A DNA stretch of 64,000 nt from assembly GCF_013911965.1 (NCBI RefSeq), contig NZ_JACESE010000007.1, forward strand, positions 62,001 through 126,000, in the 5' to 3' direction. Source of the DNA: Phenylobacterium sp. GTDB taxonomy: Bacteria; Pseudomonadota; Alphaproteobacteria; Caulobacterales; Caulobacteraceae. The notes under the pieces are model-generated. The model did not search any database and was not told where the DNA came from. It saw only the letters and a list, made by a program, of their open reading frames with translations. This document shows positions 33,621-42,902 of this stretch, one piece after another; positions within the stretch are counted from its first letter, which is position 1; each line of letters opens with the position of its first letter. The position numbers and the translations under genes are program-made.

Positions 33621-34720
33621 GAGACCAGGCGCGGCGGGACGGCGTCGAGACCTGCGATGAAGCGCAGGGTGCGCTCGCGCGCCTCCTGGTCGGTGAACTG
33701 CTCGGGCGGCGACTTCATGAAGTAGGAGGAGGGGCCCACCAGCGGCCCGGACTCCCCGCGATCCAGGGCGAGCTTGGCGCAGCGGACGGCGTCGACCACC
33801 ACGCCGGCGCTGTTGGGGCTGTCCCAGACCTCCAGCTTCAGCTCGATGTTCAGGGGCGCGCCGCCGAAGGTGGTGGCCTCCACCCGGATGTGCGCCCACT
33901 TGCGGTCGTCCAGCCAGGGAACGAAGTCGCTCGGGCCGATGTGGACCTGGTCGGTGTCCAGCAACTGGTCCATCTGGCTGGTCACGGCGCGGGTCTTGGA
34001 GATCTTCTTCGACTCCAGCCGCTCGCGCTCGAGCATGTTCTTGAAGTCGGTGTTGCCCCCGAAGTTGAGCTGATAGGTGCGGTCGACCCGCACGCCGCGC
34101 TCGCGCATCAGGTTGGCGATGGTGCGATGCAGGATCGTGGCCCCGACCTGGCTCTTGATGTCGTCGCCGACGATGGGCAGGCCGCGCTCGGCGAACCGAC
34201 GCGCCCACTTCGGGTCCGAGGCGATGAAGACGGGGATGCAGTTGACGAAGGCGCAGCCGGCGGCCAGCGCCTGCTCGGCGTAGTACTCCGTGGCCCACTG
34301 CGACCCGACGGGAAGGTAGGAGACGAGGACATCCGTTCCGGTGCGGCGGAGCACCTCGGCGACGTCCTCCGCCGGCGCATCCGACTCCTCGATGTCTCCG
34401 GCCAGGTACTTGCCAAGGCCATCCAGCGTCGGCCCGCGCGCCACACGCACGCCCGTCGCCTCCGGCTCAGCGAAACGCATGGTGTTGTTGGGCCGGGTGA
34501 AGATCGCTTCGGAGACGTCCCGCCCCACCTTTCCGGCGTGGATGTCGAAGGCGGAGGCGATCTCCACGTCGCCGACGTGATAGCCGCCGAGCTCGACGGA
34601 CATCAGGCCGGGCGGCGGCTCATTGGTCGAGGCGCCGGCATAGTGGCTGACGCCCTGCACGAAGGAAGAGGCGCAGTTTCCCACCCCGACGAGCCCGACC
34701 CGAACTTTTCCCTGAGGCAT
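33617..34720 (-). CDS. ino1: myo-Inositol-3-phosphate synthase (mycobacterial type)
   Basis: 367 residues, the length of the Mycobacterium tuberculosis enzyme rather than the 500-residue eukaryotic form. Matching segments include [17 protein letters not shown] (NAD site), [54 protein letters not shown] and [19 protein letters not shown]. It converts glucose-6-phosphate to inositol-3-phosphate, using NAD as a recycled cofactor. GGGAG precedes the ATG at 34720. It heads the minus-strand half of the glycan locus; the facing operon starts 545 bases away, after one small gene. Confidence 0.93.
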   Translation of the reverse strand: MPQGKVRVGLVGVGNCASSFVQGVSHYAGASTNEPPPGLMSVELGGYHVGDVEIASAFDIHAGKVGRDVSEAIFTRPNNTMRFAEPEATGVRVARGPTLDGLGKYLAGDIEESDAPAEDVAEVLRRTGTDVLVSYLPVGSQWATEYYAEQALAAGCAFVNCIPVFIASDPKWARRFAERGLPIVGDDIKSQVGATILHRTIANLMRERGVRVDRTYQLNFGGNTDFKNMLERERLESKKISKTRAVTSQMDQLLDTDQVHIGPSDFVPWLDDRKWAHIRVEATTFGGAPLNIELKLEVWDSPNSAGVVVDAVRCAKLALDRGESGPLVGPSSYFMKSPPEQFTDQEARERTLRFIAGLDAVPPRLVS

Positions 34721-34980
34721 AGCAAGCTCCCGTCGTGGCCCCCGACGGAGGGCCGACAAGGCCCTAAAGCCATCTACAAAGCTCGCGGTTCCAGCGAAGC
34801 TAGAAACAAATGTGAATAACTCCGATACAACCAAGTTATAAGCTTCACCATTTCGGCGAGCGGTTTCCCTTTATCAGTCAAAGGAACTTCATGGCTCCGT
34901 TCAGAATTGTTGATGGGGGGCAGGAACTGACCGGTTGATGAAGATGTTGCTGCTGCGAAGTGGCAACCGGGAGTGGTGAG

Positions 34981-35250
34981 ATGTCAGAAGCCAAGACCCT
35001 CACAAACCATGATGAGATCCGGACCTGGGCCGAGGAGCGAGGTGGTCGCCCGGCGAAGGTGAAGGACACTCAAGGAGAACAGGGCGGCGGAATCCTGCGG
35101 TTCGACTTCGGCGAGCGCGACGAGTCCCTGGAGGAGATCTCCTGGGAGGAGTTCTTCGACATCTTCGAGGATCGGAAGCTGGCCCTGCTTGAGCAGGACG
35201 AGACCGCCGGCGGCGAGACGAGCCGCTTCTCCAAGTTCATCGACCGCTGA
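34981..35250 (+). CDS. Conserved small protein at the head of the glycan operon
   Basis: 89 residues: MSEAKTLTNHDEIRTWAEER, then GGGILRFDFGE, then EEISWEEFFDIFEDRKLALL and a C-terminal SRFSKFIDR. It is acidic and soluble. The pattern belongs to a small family often mislabelled '1,4-alpha-glucan branching enzyme' in databases; it is far too short to be that enzyme. GGGAG lies before the ATG. It is 14 bases ahead of the first epimerase, so it is probably the first gene of the operon. The 260 bases before it hold the divergent promoters. Confidence 0.7.
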   Translation: MSEAKTLTNHDEIRTWAEERGGRPAKVKDTQGEQGGGILRFDFGERDESLEEISWEEFFDIFEDRKLALLEQDETAGGETSRFSKFIDR

Positions 35251-35264
35251 CGGTCGGAGCCCGC

Positions 35265-36377
35265 ATGACAAAATCCGTACTGATCACCGGCGGCGCCGGC
35301 TTCGTCGGCCGCCACCTCGCCCGCGCCTTGCTTGACGAGGGCTGCAGCGTTCGCGTGTTCGACAGCCTCATCGAGCAGGTGCACCCCGATCGCGTCCGTC
35401 CTGCGGAACTCGACGGGGCGGTCGAACTGCAGGTGGGGGATATTCGCGACGAGGTCGCCGTACGCCAGGCGCTGAAGGGGGTCGACCAGGTGGTCCACCT
35501 CGCGGCCGAGGTGGGCGTCGGCCAGAGCATGTACGCGGTCGACCGCTACACCTCGGTTAACGACCTCGGCACCGCCGTCCTCTTCCAGCAGTTGATCGAC
35601 CGGCCGGTGGAGCGCGTCGTGGTGGCCTCGTCCATGAGCATCTACGGCGAAGGCCTCTACCGCACCGCCGACGGAGAGCTGGTCGCCGACGTCGTCCGCA
35701 AGGGCCGCAACCCGGATGGCTCCTGGGACCCGCTGGACGCGGACGGCCGGCCCATGTCGCCGGCGCCGACGCCGGAATCCAAGACGCCGGCCCTGCGCAG
35801 CGTCTACGCCATCAACAAGTACGTGCAGGAGCGCCTGACGCTGACCCTGACCGCACAGTACGGAATGAAGGGCAGCGCCCTTCGGCTGTGGAACATCTAC
35901 GGTCCGGGCCAGGCGCTTTCGAACCCCTATACGGGCGTGCTCGCCATCTTCGCCTCGCGGATCGCCAACGGGCAGCCGCCGATGATTTTCGAGGACGGTC
36001 AGCAGCAGCGCGACTTCGTTCACGTCTCCGACGTGGCGCGGGCCTTCATGCTGGCGCTGGAGAACGACGCCGCCGACGGCGAGGTGTTCAACATCGGCTC
36101 GGGCGAGAACCGCACGGTGGAGCAGGTGGCCCGGCTCCAGGCCGCGGCCATGGGCCGGCCGGATCTCGAGCCCGAAATCACCGGCAAGGCGCGTGCGGGC
36201 GACATCCGCCACAACGTCCCCGACCTGACCAAGGCCCGCGAGCAGCTCGGCTACGCGGCGCGGCAGGACTTCGCCGAGGGCCTGGAGGAGCTGGCCGAAT
36301 GGGTGGCCCGGCAGGAGTCGAAGGATCGGGTCGCCGAGGCGCGGCGCGAGCTCGAGGCGCGGGGACTGGTGGCATGA
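35265..36377 (+). CDS. NAD-dependent nucleotide-sugar epimerase/dehydratase (first)
   Basis: 370 residues, extended SDR. The cofactor loop is TGGAGFVGRHLARALLDEG, catalytic Ser lies in VASSMSIYGEG and catalytic Tyr/Lys in YAINKYVQE. GPGQALSNPYTGV and DGQQQRDFVHVSDVARAF are typical of UDP-glucose 4-epimerase or dTDP-L-rhamnose 4-epimerase-like proteins. The length (370) and an inserted loop at about 140-170 favour the dTDP-rhamnose 4-epimerase group. It ends in an ATGA overlap with the next epimerase. Confidence 0.82.
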   Translation: MTKSVLITGGAGFVGRHLARALLDEGCSVRVFDSLIEQVHPDRVRPAELDGAVELQVGDIRDEVAVRQALKGVDQVVHLAAEVGVGQSMYAVDRYTSVNDLGTAVLFQQLIDRPVERVVVASSMSIYGEGLYRTADGELVADVVRKGRNPDGSWDPLDADGRPMSPAPTPESKTPALRSVYAINKYVQERLTLTLTAQYGMKGSALRLWNIYGPGQALSNPYTGVLAIFASRIANGQPPMIFEDGQQQRDFVHVSDVARAFMLALENDAADGEVFNIGSGENRTVEQVARLQAAAMGRPDLEPEITGKARAGDIRHNVPDLTKAREQLGYAARQDFAEGLEELAEWVARQESKDRVAEARRELEARGLVA

Positions 36378-37420
36378 CCGGCTCGCGTGTGCTCGTCACC
36401 GGCGGCGCCGGCTTCATCGGCAGCAACCTGGCCGACCGCCTCGCGCGCGACGGCTGTGAGGTGGTGATCCTCGACACGCTCGCCCGTCCGGGTGTTGCGA
36501 AGAACCTGGAATGGCTGGAAGGCCGGCACGGCGACCGGATCGTGCGGATGACCGAGGACGTGCGCGACGCCGCCGCGGTGCGCCGCGCCGCCCAGGGCGT
36601 CGACGGCGTCTTCCACATGGCCGCCCAGGTGGCGGTCACCTCCAGCCTGGTCGACCCGCGCGAGGATTTCGAGGTCAACCTACTCGGCGGACTGAACGTG
36701 CTGGAGGCGGCTCGGCAAGAAAAGGCGCCGGTGATTTTCGCCAGCACGAACAAGGTCTACGGCGATCTTTCCGACATTCCGCTTGAACTGACCGACGACG
36801 GGTATCTGCCGGCCGATCCGGCGCTGCGCGCGACCGGGGTGGGCGAGTCCCGGCCCCTCGACTTCCACACGCCCTATGGCTGCTCCAAGGGCGGCGCCGA
36901 CCAGTACGTGCTGGACTATGCGCGCAGCTTCGACCTGCCGACCTGCGTGCTGCGCATGAGCTGCATCTATGGTCCGCGCCAGATGGGGACCGAGGACCAG
37001 GGATGGGTCGCCCACTTCCTGATCCGCGCCCTGGCCGGCCAGCCGATCACCATCTTCGGAGACGGCCTGCAGGTGCGCGACATCCTCAACGTCGGCGACG
37101 CCGTCGAGGCCTATGTGGCCGCCTGGCGGCAGATCGAGGCGGTGAAGGGCCGCGCCTTCAACCTCGGCGGCGGGCCGGCCAATACGGTGAGCCTGCGGCG
37201 GATCCTCGCCTATATCGAGGAGGTGGTCGGCCGCCGGGTGGACCTCGTCTTCGAGGACTGGCGGACCGGCGACCAGCGCTACTTCGTGGCCGACACCCGG
37301 GACGTTCGTCGCACCTTGGGCCTGCCGGACCCGCTCGGCTGGCGCCAGGGCGTGGTCGAGCTCGCCCGCTGGCTGTCGGAAGAGGGCGCCGCCCGCGCCC
37401 GCACCGGGGTGGCGGCATGA
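36374..37420 (+). CDS. NAD-dependent nucleotide-sugar epimerase (second, CDP-paratose 2-epimerase-like)
   Basis: 348 residues. The cofactor loop is VTGGAGFIGSNLADRLARDG, catalytic residues lie in FASTNKVYGD and YGCSKGGADQYV, and LRMSCIYGPRQMGTEDQGWVAHF matches the CDP-tyvelose/paratose 2-epimerase and related groups. It interconverts or modifies a nucleotide sugar for the glycosyltransferases that follow. Both ends overlap neighbours by four bases (ATGA). The exact sugar cannot be read from the sequence. Confidence 0.8.
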   Translation: MTGSRVLVTGGAGFIGSNLADRLARDGCEVVILDTLARPGVAKNLEWLEGRHGDRIVRMTEDVRDAAAVRRAAQGVDGVFHMAAQVAVTSSLVDPREDFEVNLLGGLNVLEAARQEKAPVIFASTNKVYGDLSDIPLELTDDGYLPADPALRATGVGESRPLDFHTPYGCSKGGADQYVLDYARSFDLPTCVLRMSCIYGPRQMGTEDQGWVAHFLIRALAGQPITIFGDGLQVRDILNVGDAVEAYVAAWRQIEAVKGRAFNLGGGPANTVSLRRILAYIEEVVGRRVDLVFEDWRTGDQRYFVADTRDVRRTLGLPDPLGWRQGVVELARWLSEEGAARARTGVAA

Positions 37421-38535
37421 GCACGCCGCCCAGTCGCCCGGCGCCCCGTCACGTCTTCATGATCGCCGACGCGGTCGGCGGCGTCTGGACCTATGTCGCC
37501 GACCTCGCCGCCGGCCTGGCGCAGGCGGGCGTTCGCACCACGCTCGCCGTCATCGGGCCTGCGCCGTCGCCCGGCCAGCTCGCCCTGTGCGCCGGCGTTC
37601 CGGGCCTCTCGCTGGTCGAGACGGGACTGACGCTGGACTGGATGGAGGACGAGCCGACGGCGATCGCCGCCGGCGGTCGCCGCCTGGCCGAACTGGCGCG
37701 GGCCAGCAGCGCCGATCTCGTCCACCTCAACAGCCCGGCCTTCGCCTCCGCCGGCGCCTTCGACCTGCCGGTGGTCGGCGCCTGTCACTCCTGCCTCGCC
37801 ACCTGGTGGGCGGCCGTGAAGGGCGGCGCGATGCCTGACGACTTCCGCTGGCGGACCCGCGTCCTGGCCGAGGGCTACCGCGCCTGCGACCGGCTGATCG
37901 CGCCCAGCGCCGCCTTCGCAGAGGCGACGTCGGCCGGCTATGGCGTCGACGTCGCCTCGGTCCGCAACGGTCGCTCCCGCGGGGGCCGCCTCGCCGGCGG
38001 CCAGAAGCGCGCCCACGTCCTCACTTCCGGCCGGCTGTGGGACGAGGGGAAGAACCTCGCCGCCCTGGACGCGGCGGCCGCGCGCATGCGGGGCGAGGTC
38101 CGCGCCGCTGGTCCGCTGACCGGGCCGGGCGGGGCCGCCGCGGCGGTCGGTTCCGTCCGCACGCTGGGCGCGCTCGACGCCGAGGCGATGACGGAGGCGC
38201 TGAACGCCGCCCAGGTCTTCGCCTCCCTGGCCCGATACGAGCCCTTCGGCCTCGGCGTGCTCGAGGCCGCCCAGGCCGGCTGTGCGCTGGTGCTTTCGGA
38301 CATTCCCAGTTTCCGTGAACTCTGGCGCGGGGCTGCGATCTTCGTTCGTCCGGACGACACCGCCGAGGCCGCCGCCGTCATGGACGCCCTGCTGGCCGAT
38401 CCGGACGAAGCCCGTCGCCTTGGCGCGCTCGCCGCCGAGCGGGCGGCGGCCTGCACGGTCGAGGCCATGACCCAGGGGACGCTCGCCGCCTACGCCCAGG
38501 CGCTGGCGCCGCGATTGGCGGGAGCGGCGGCATGA
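37417..38535 (+). CDS. Glycosyltransferase family 4 protein
   Basis: 372 residues, GT-B fold. The N-terminal domain begins HVFMIADAVGGVWTYVADLAAGL; the C-terminal domain has LTSGRLWDEGKNLAALD and the retaining GT4 signature EPFGLGVLEAAQAGCALVLSD (E-x7-E). GT4 members include MshA, which glycosylates inositol phosphate in mycothiol synthesis, so an inositol-based acceptor is possible here, given ino1 next door. Both ends are in four-base overlaps. Confidence 0.86.
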   Translation: MSTPPSRPAPRHVFMIADAVGGVWTYVADLAAGLAQAGVRTTLAVIGPAPSPGQLALCAGVPGLSLVETGLTLDWMEDEPTAIAAGGRRLAELARASSADLVHLNSPAFASAGAFDLPVVGACHSCLATWWAAVKGGAMPDDFRWRTRVLAEGYRACDRLIAPSAAFAEATSAGYGVDVASVRNGRSRGGRLAGGQKRAHVLTSGRLWDEGKNLAALDAAAARMRGEVRAAGPLTGPGGAAAAVGSVRTLGALDAEAMTEALNAAQVFASLARYEPFGLGVLEAAQAGCALVLSDIPSFRELWRGAAIFVRPDDTAEAAAVMDALLADPDEARRLGALAAERAAACTVEAMTQGTLAAYAQALAPRLAGAAA

Positions 38536-39662
38536 AGGTCGTCTACTTCACCCATTCGCTCGCCTCCTGCTGGAACCACGGCAACGCCCACTTCCTGCGC
38601 GGCGTCCTGCGCGAACTGATCGCCCGGGGGCATGAGGTCGCCGCCTATGAGCCGGAGGACGCCTGGAGCCTCTCCAACCTTCTGGCCGATCACGGCGGGG
38701 CGGGCCTGCAACCCTGGCTCAACAGCTATCCGGAGTTGAACACCCGCCGCTACGCCGCGCAGGGCTTCGACGTCGCCGCGGCCTGCCAGGACGCCGACCT
38801 CGTCATCGTGCACGAGTGGAACGATCCGGCGCTCGTTGCGGCCGTGGGGCGCCTGCGCCGTCGCGGCGCGCGGTTCACGCTGCTCTTCCACGACACCCAT
38901 CACCGCGCGGTCAGCGAGCCGGAGGGGATCAAGGCCTTCGACCTCGCCGACTATGACGGCGTGCTCGCCTTCGGCGAAACCCTGGCCGAGGTCTACCGCC
39001 GCTGGGGCTGGGGCGACCGCGTCTTCGTCTGGCACGAGGCGGCGGACATTCGGCTGTTCCATCCGCCGGAGGTCGAGCGCGAGCGCCAGGGCCTCGTCTG
39101 GATCGGCAACTGGGGCGACGGCGAGCGCACCCGCGAGATCGAGGACTTCCTGCTCGCGCCGGCGCGCGAAGCGGGCCTCACGCTCGACATCCACGGCGTC
39201 CGCTATCCGCCCGAGGCGCTGACCATGCTGCGGCGCTACGGCGCCCGCCACCGCGGCTGGATCGCCAATGCGCGCGCGCCGGAGGTGTTCGCGAGCCACA
39301 TGGCGACCGTGCACGTGCCGCGTCGGTTCTATTCGACGAAGCTGCCCGGCATTCCCACCATCCGCGTCTTCGAGGCCCTGGCCTGCGGCATTCCGCTGGT
39401 CTCCGCGCCCTGGGAGGACAGCGAAGACCTGTTCCGCCCGGGCGAGGATTTCCTGACGGCCCGGGACGGCGCGGAGATGACCGCCCGCCTGCGCGACCTG
39501 CGCGAGGATGTCGACCTGCGCCGGGCGCTCGCCGCCAAGGGCCTCGCCGCCATCCGGGCGCGGCACACCTGCGCCCACAGAGTCGATGAGCTGCTGGCGG
39601 TGGCGGAGCGTCTCGGCGGTCCCATCGCCAACCCCCAACCTGATCTGGAGCACGCCCTGTGA
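38532..39662 (+). CDS. CgeB-type glycosyltransferase (first of three)
   Basis: 376 residues of the CgeB/DUF3880 GT-B family. N terminus: VVYFTHSLASCWNHGNAHFLRG; C terminus: GIPTIRVFEALACGIPLVSA with the E-x-x-A-C-G nucleotide-sugar motif, followed by DLFRPGEDFLTARDG. It shares these blocks with the next two proteins at matching positions, so the three arose by tandem duplication. The product overlaps the next gene by GTGA. Donor and acceptor are unknown. Confidence 0.83.
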   Translation: MKVVYFTHSLASCWNHGNAHFLRGVLRELIARGHEVAAYEPEDAWSLSNLLADHGGAGLQPWLNSYPELNTRRYAAQGFDVAAACQDADLVIVHEWNDPALVAAVGRLRRRGARFTLLFHDTHHRAVSEPEGIKAFDLADYDGVLAFGETLAEVYRRWGWGDRVFVWHEAADIRLFHPPEVERERQGLVWIGNWGDGERTREIEDFLLAPAREAGLTLDIHGVRYPPEALTMLRRYGARHRGWIANARAPEVFASHMATVHVPRRFYSTKLPGIPTIRVFEALACGIPLVSAPWEDSEDLFRPGEDFLTARDGAEMTARLRDLREDVDLRRALAAKGLAAIRARHTCAHRVDELLAVAERLGGPIANPQPDLEHAL

Positions 39663-40750
39663 AACTGGCCTTCTACGGATCGAGCCTGCTGTCGGCCTAC
39701 TGGAACGGCGCGGCCACCTACTACCGCGGCATGTTGTCGGAACTGGCCCGGCATGGCTGGGAGGTGACCTTCTACGAGCCCGACGCCTTCGAGCGTCAGA
39801 GCCATCGGGACATGGAGCCGCCGGAGTGGGCGAGGGTGGTGGTCTACGACGCCGCGCCCGAGGCCTGCGCCCGGGTCATGGCCGAGGCCGCGCAGGCCGA
39901 TGTGGTGGTGAAGGCGAGCGGCGTCGGCGTGTTCGACGACGAACTGCTGGAGGTCTTCCAGATCGCCCCGCCCCATGCCGTGCGCATCTTCTGGGACGTG
40001 GACGCGCCCGCGACCCTGGCGGACCTCAAGGCGAACCCGGAGCGCCCGCTGCGCCAGGTCCTGCCGGACCTCGATGCGGTGCTCACCTATGGCGGCGGGC
40101 CGCCGGTCGTGAACGCCTATGAGAGCCTCGGCGCGCGTCTCTGCCGCCCGATCTACAACGCGCTGGATCCGGCGACGCACCATCCGGCGCCGGCCGATCG
40201 CCGGTTCGAGAGCGACCTCGCCCTCCTGGCCAACCGGCTGCCCGACCGCGAAACACGCATCGAGCAGTTCTTCCTGGAGCCCGCCCGCCGCCTGCCGCTG
40301 CAGAAGTTCCTGCTGGGCGGCAACGGCTGGGGCGACAAATCCCTGCCGGCGAACGTACGCGCCATCGGCCATGTGGGGACGGGCGACCACAACGCCTTCA
40401 ACTGCACGCCGCGCGCGGTCCTGAACGTCGCCCGCGACAGCATGGCCGAGGTCGGCTTCTCGCCGGCCACCCGGGTCTTCGAGGCCGCCGGCGCCGGCGC
40501 CTGCCTGATCACCGACGCCTGGGAAGGGATCGAGCTCTTTCTCGAGCCGGGCCGCGAGGTGCTGGTCGCCCGCGACGGGCAGGACGTGGCCGATCACCTG
40601 TCCGGTCTGACGGCGGAGCGGGCGGCGCAGATCGGCGAGGCGGCCCGCGCCCGCATCCTCGACGGCCACACCTATGCGCAGCGCGCCGTGGAGGTCGACG
40701 CCCTGCTGCGAAGACTGCGCGCCGTCCGCGCCGAAAGGAGCGCCGCATGA
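39659..40750 (+). CDS. CgeB-type glycosyltransferase (second of three)
   Basis: 363 residues starting at GTG that overlaps the previous stop. N terminus KLAFYGSSLLSAYWNGAATYYRGML; C terminus FSPATRVFEAAGAGACLITD with LEPGREVLVARDG. It aligns with its neighbours over both GT-B domains. It lacks the Cys of the A-C-G motif, which suggests a diverged donor site. The ATG of the next gene overlaps its end. Confidence 0.82.
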   Translation: MKLAFYGSSLLSAYWNGAATYYRGMLSELARHGWEVTFYEPDAFERQSHRDMEPPEWARVVVYDAAPEACARVMAEAAQADVVVKASGVGVFDDELLEVFQIAPPHAVRIFWDVDAPATLADLKANPERPLRQVLPDLDAVLTYGGGPPVVNAYESLGARLCRPIYNALDPATHHPAPADRRFESDLALLANRLPDRETRIEQFFLEPARRLPLQKFLLGGNGWGDKSLPANVRAIGHVGTGDHNAFNCTPRAVLNVARDSMAEVGFSPATRVFEAAGAGACLITDAWEGIELFLEPGREVLVARDGQDVADHLSGLTAERAAQIGEAARARILDGHTYAQRAVEVDALLRRLRAVRAERSAA

Positions 40751-42885
40751 GCCGCCGTCTGAAAATCGTGGTCCTGGGGCTCAGCCTCTCCTCGTCCTGG
40801 GGCAACGGCCACGCCACCACCTATCGGAGCCTTCTCAAGGCCTTGGCCGCCCGCGGGCACGAGATCCTGTTCCTCGAGCGGAACGTCCCCTGGTACGCGG
40901 AGAACCGCGACCTGACCAATCCGGACTACTGCTGGCTCGCCTTCTACGAGGACCTGGCGGGTCTGGAGCGGTGGCGCCGCGAGGTGGCCTCGGCCGATGC
41001 GGTGATCGTCGGTTCCTTCACGCCCGAGGGCGTGGCCGTCGGCCGCTGGGCCATGGAGGCCGCGAGCGGGCCGGTGGCCTTCTACGACATCGACACGCCC
41101 GTCACCCTCGGTAAGCTCCTCCGCGGCGATGTCGAGTATCTCTCGCCCGAGCAGGTCGCCCAGTACGACCTCTATCTCTCCTTCACGGGCGGCCCGACGC
41201 TCACGCGGCTGGAGCGGGACTACGGCTCGCCGGCCGCACGGGCCCTCTACTGCTCGGCCGACGCCGAGATCTACCAGCCGACGGGCGCCGCGAGGCGATG
41301 GGATCTGTCCTACCTCGGCACCTACAGCCCCGACCGCCAGCCCGTGCTCGACCGGCTGCTCCTGCAGGCGGCCCGGGCGGCGCCGGAGCTCAACTTCTGC
41401 GTCGCCGGTCCGCAGTATCCCCGCGACATCGACTGGCCGGCCAATGTCGAGCGGCTGGAGCATGTCGCCCCGGCCGATCACCCCGACTTCTATTCGGCCA
41501 GCCGCTTCACCCTGAACGTGACGCGCGCCGACATGGTCGCCGCCGGCTATGCGCCCAGCGTGCGCCTGTTCGAGGCCGGCGCCTGCGGCTGTCCGATCAT
41601 CTCCGACGTCTGGACTGGGCTCGACACCCTGTTCCGGCCGGAGGAGGAGATCGTTCTCGCCGAAACGGCCGAGGACACGCTGGCCGCCCTGCGGGCCGGC
41701 GACGACGTCCGCGCCGGCCTGGCTGAAGGCGCCCGACGACGCGTGCTCGACGCCCACACCTCCCACCACCGCGCCGAGACCCTGGAGACCGAGCTCCTCG
41801 CCGCCATCGAGCGGCGCGTGAGCCGACCCAGCGCCGCCGCGGCTTCCCACACCCCCGTCAGCACCAGTGAGACGCTCACCACCATGAAGAAGAAGCAGCA
41901 ACGGGTTCTTGTCGCCGGCGGCGCCGGCTTCCTCGGTTCGCACCTCTGCGACCGTCTCCTGTCGGAGGGCGCCCAGGTCGTCTGCCTCGACAACCTGCAG
42001 ACCGGCAGCCTCGACAATCTGGAACGGGCGCTCGCCCATCCTGACTTCGAGTTCGTCAAGGCCGACATCGTCGACCCGCTGCCGAGCCGCCTCGCGAGGC
42101 GGAGGTTCGACCGCATCTACAATCTGGCCTGCGCGGCGTCGCCGCCGCTCTATCAGGCCGATCCCGAGCACACCCTGCTGACCAGCGTGGTCGGCACGCG
42201 CCACCTGCTGCAACTGGCCGAGACCTGCGGCGCCCGCTTCCTGCTGGCCTCCACCAGCGAGATCTACGGCGATCCGGAAGTCCACCCGCAGCCGGAGACC
42301 TACTGGGGCAACGTCAACTCCACCGGCCCCCGCGCCTGCTACGACGAGGGCAAGCGCTGCGCCGAGACGCTGAGCTTCGATTTCGACCGCGCCGGCCGCG
42401 GCGAGGTGCGGGTGGCCCGCATCTTCAACACCTATGGCCCGCGTCTCTCGGCCGCCGACGGCCGGGTGGTGTCGAACCTGGTGAGCCAGGCGCTCGCCGA
42501 GGCGGACATCACCGTCTTCGGCGACGGCAGCCAGACGCGCTCCTTCTGCTATGTCGACGACCTGGTGGGCGGTCTGATCGCCCTGATGGAGCACGACGGT
42601 CCGCAGCCGGGTCCGGTCAATCTGGGCAATCCCACCGAGCTGACCGTGCGCGAACTGGTCGAGGTGATCCTGGCCATCACCGGCTCGGAATCCGAAGTCG
42701 TCTTCCGGCCGCTGCCGGTGGACGATCCCAGGCGCCGCCGCCCCGACATCTCCAAGGCCGCCGATGTGCTCGGCTGGAAGCCCACCACGCCCCTGGAGCA
42801 GGGCCTGAAGGCGACCATCGCCTGGTTCGACAGCCTGCCGGCCAAGCCCGCGGAAGCCGAAGACTCCGCCGCGCTCAGCGCCTGA
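40747..42885 (+). CDS. Fusion of CgeB-type glycosyltransferase and UDP-xylose synthase
   Basis: 712 residues. Residues 1-375 are the third CgeB-type transferase (LSSSWGNGHATTYRSLL, PSVRLFEAGACGCPIISD). After a Ser/Thr-rich linker (about 352-379) comes a full UDP-glucuronate decarboxylase: VAGGAGFLGSHLCDRLL, ASPPLYQADPEHTLLTSVVGT, STSEIYGDPEVHPQPETYWG, Tyr532 and Lys536 in YDEGKR, and VARIFNTYGPR, very close to UXS enzymes that make UDP-xylose. The frame is open throughout. An internal ATG at 41884 could also yield a free decarboxylase. Confidence 0.86.
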   Translation: MSRRLKIVVLGLSLSSSWGNGHATTYRSLLKALAARGHEILFLERNVPWYAENRDLTNPDYCWLAFYEDLAGLERWRREVASADAVIVGSFTPEGVAVGRWAMEAASGPVAFYDIDTPVTLGKLLRGDVEYLSPEQVAQYDLYLSFTGGPTLTRLERDYGSPAARALYCSADAEIYQPTGAARRWDLSYLGTYSPDRQPVLDRLLLQAARAAPELNFCVAGPQYPRDIDWPANVERLEHVAPADHPDFYSASRFTLNVTRADMVAAGYAPSVRLFEAGACGCPIISDVWTGLDTLFRPEEEIVLAETAEDTLAALRAGDDVRAGLAEGARRRVLDAHTSHHRAETLETELLAAIERRVSRPSAAAASHTPVSTSETLTTMKKKQQRVLVAGGAGFLGSHLCDRLLSEGAQVVCLDNLQTGSLDNLERALAHPDFEFVKADIVDPLPSRLARRRFDRIYNLACAASPPLYQADPEHTLLTSVVGTRHLLQLAETCGARFLLASTSEIYGDPEVHPQPETYWGNVNSTGPRACYDEGKRCAETLSFDFDRAGRGEVRVARIFNTYGPRLSAADGRVVSNLVSQALAEADITVFGDGSQTRSFCYVDDLVGGLIALMEHDGPQPGPVNLGNPTELTVRELVEVILAITGSESEVVFRPLPVDDPRRRRPDISKAADVLGWKPTTPLEQGLKATIAWFDSLPAKPAEAEDSAALSA

Positions 42886-42902
42886 CCGCAGAAGGAGACG
42901 CC

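Noticed and set aside
34876-34910. GGAAC followed by CGTT upstream of the glycan operon as an EcfG promoter
   Set aside because: Spacing between the elements is only 10 bases instead of 16-17.
34878-35069. Small minus-strand frame in the ino1 upstream region
   Set aside because: It overlaps the start of the better supported plus-strand gene at 34981, has no ribosome site, and its composition is unlike the neighbouring genes.
40747-42885. Possible missed stop or sequencing error joining two genes
   Set aside because: The frame is open without a codon-use break, both domains are complete, and a plausible linker joins them. It is kept as a fusion, with a possible internal start noted.
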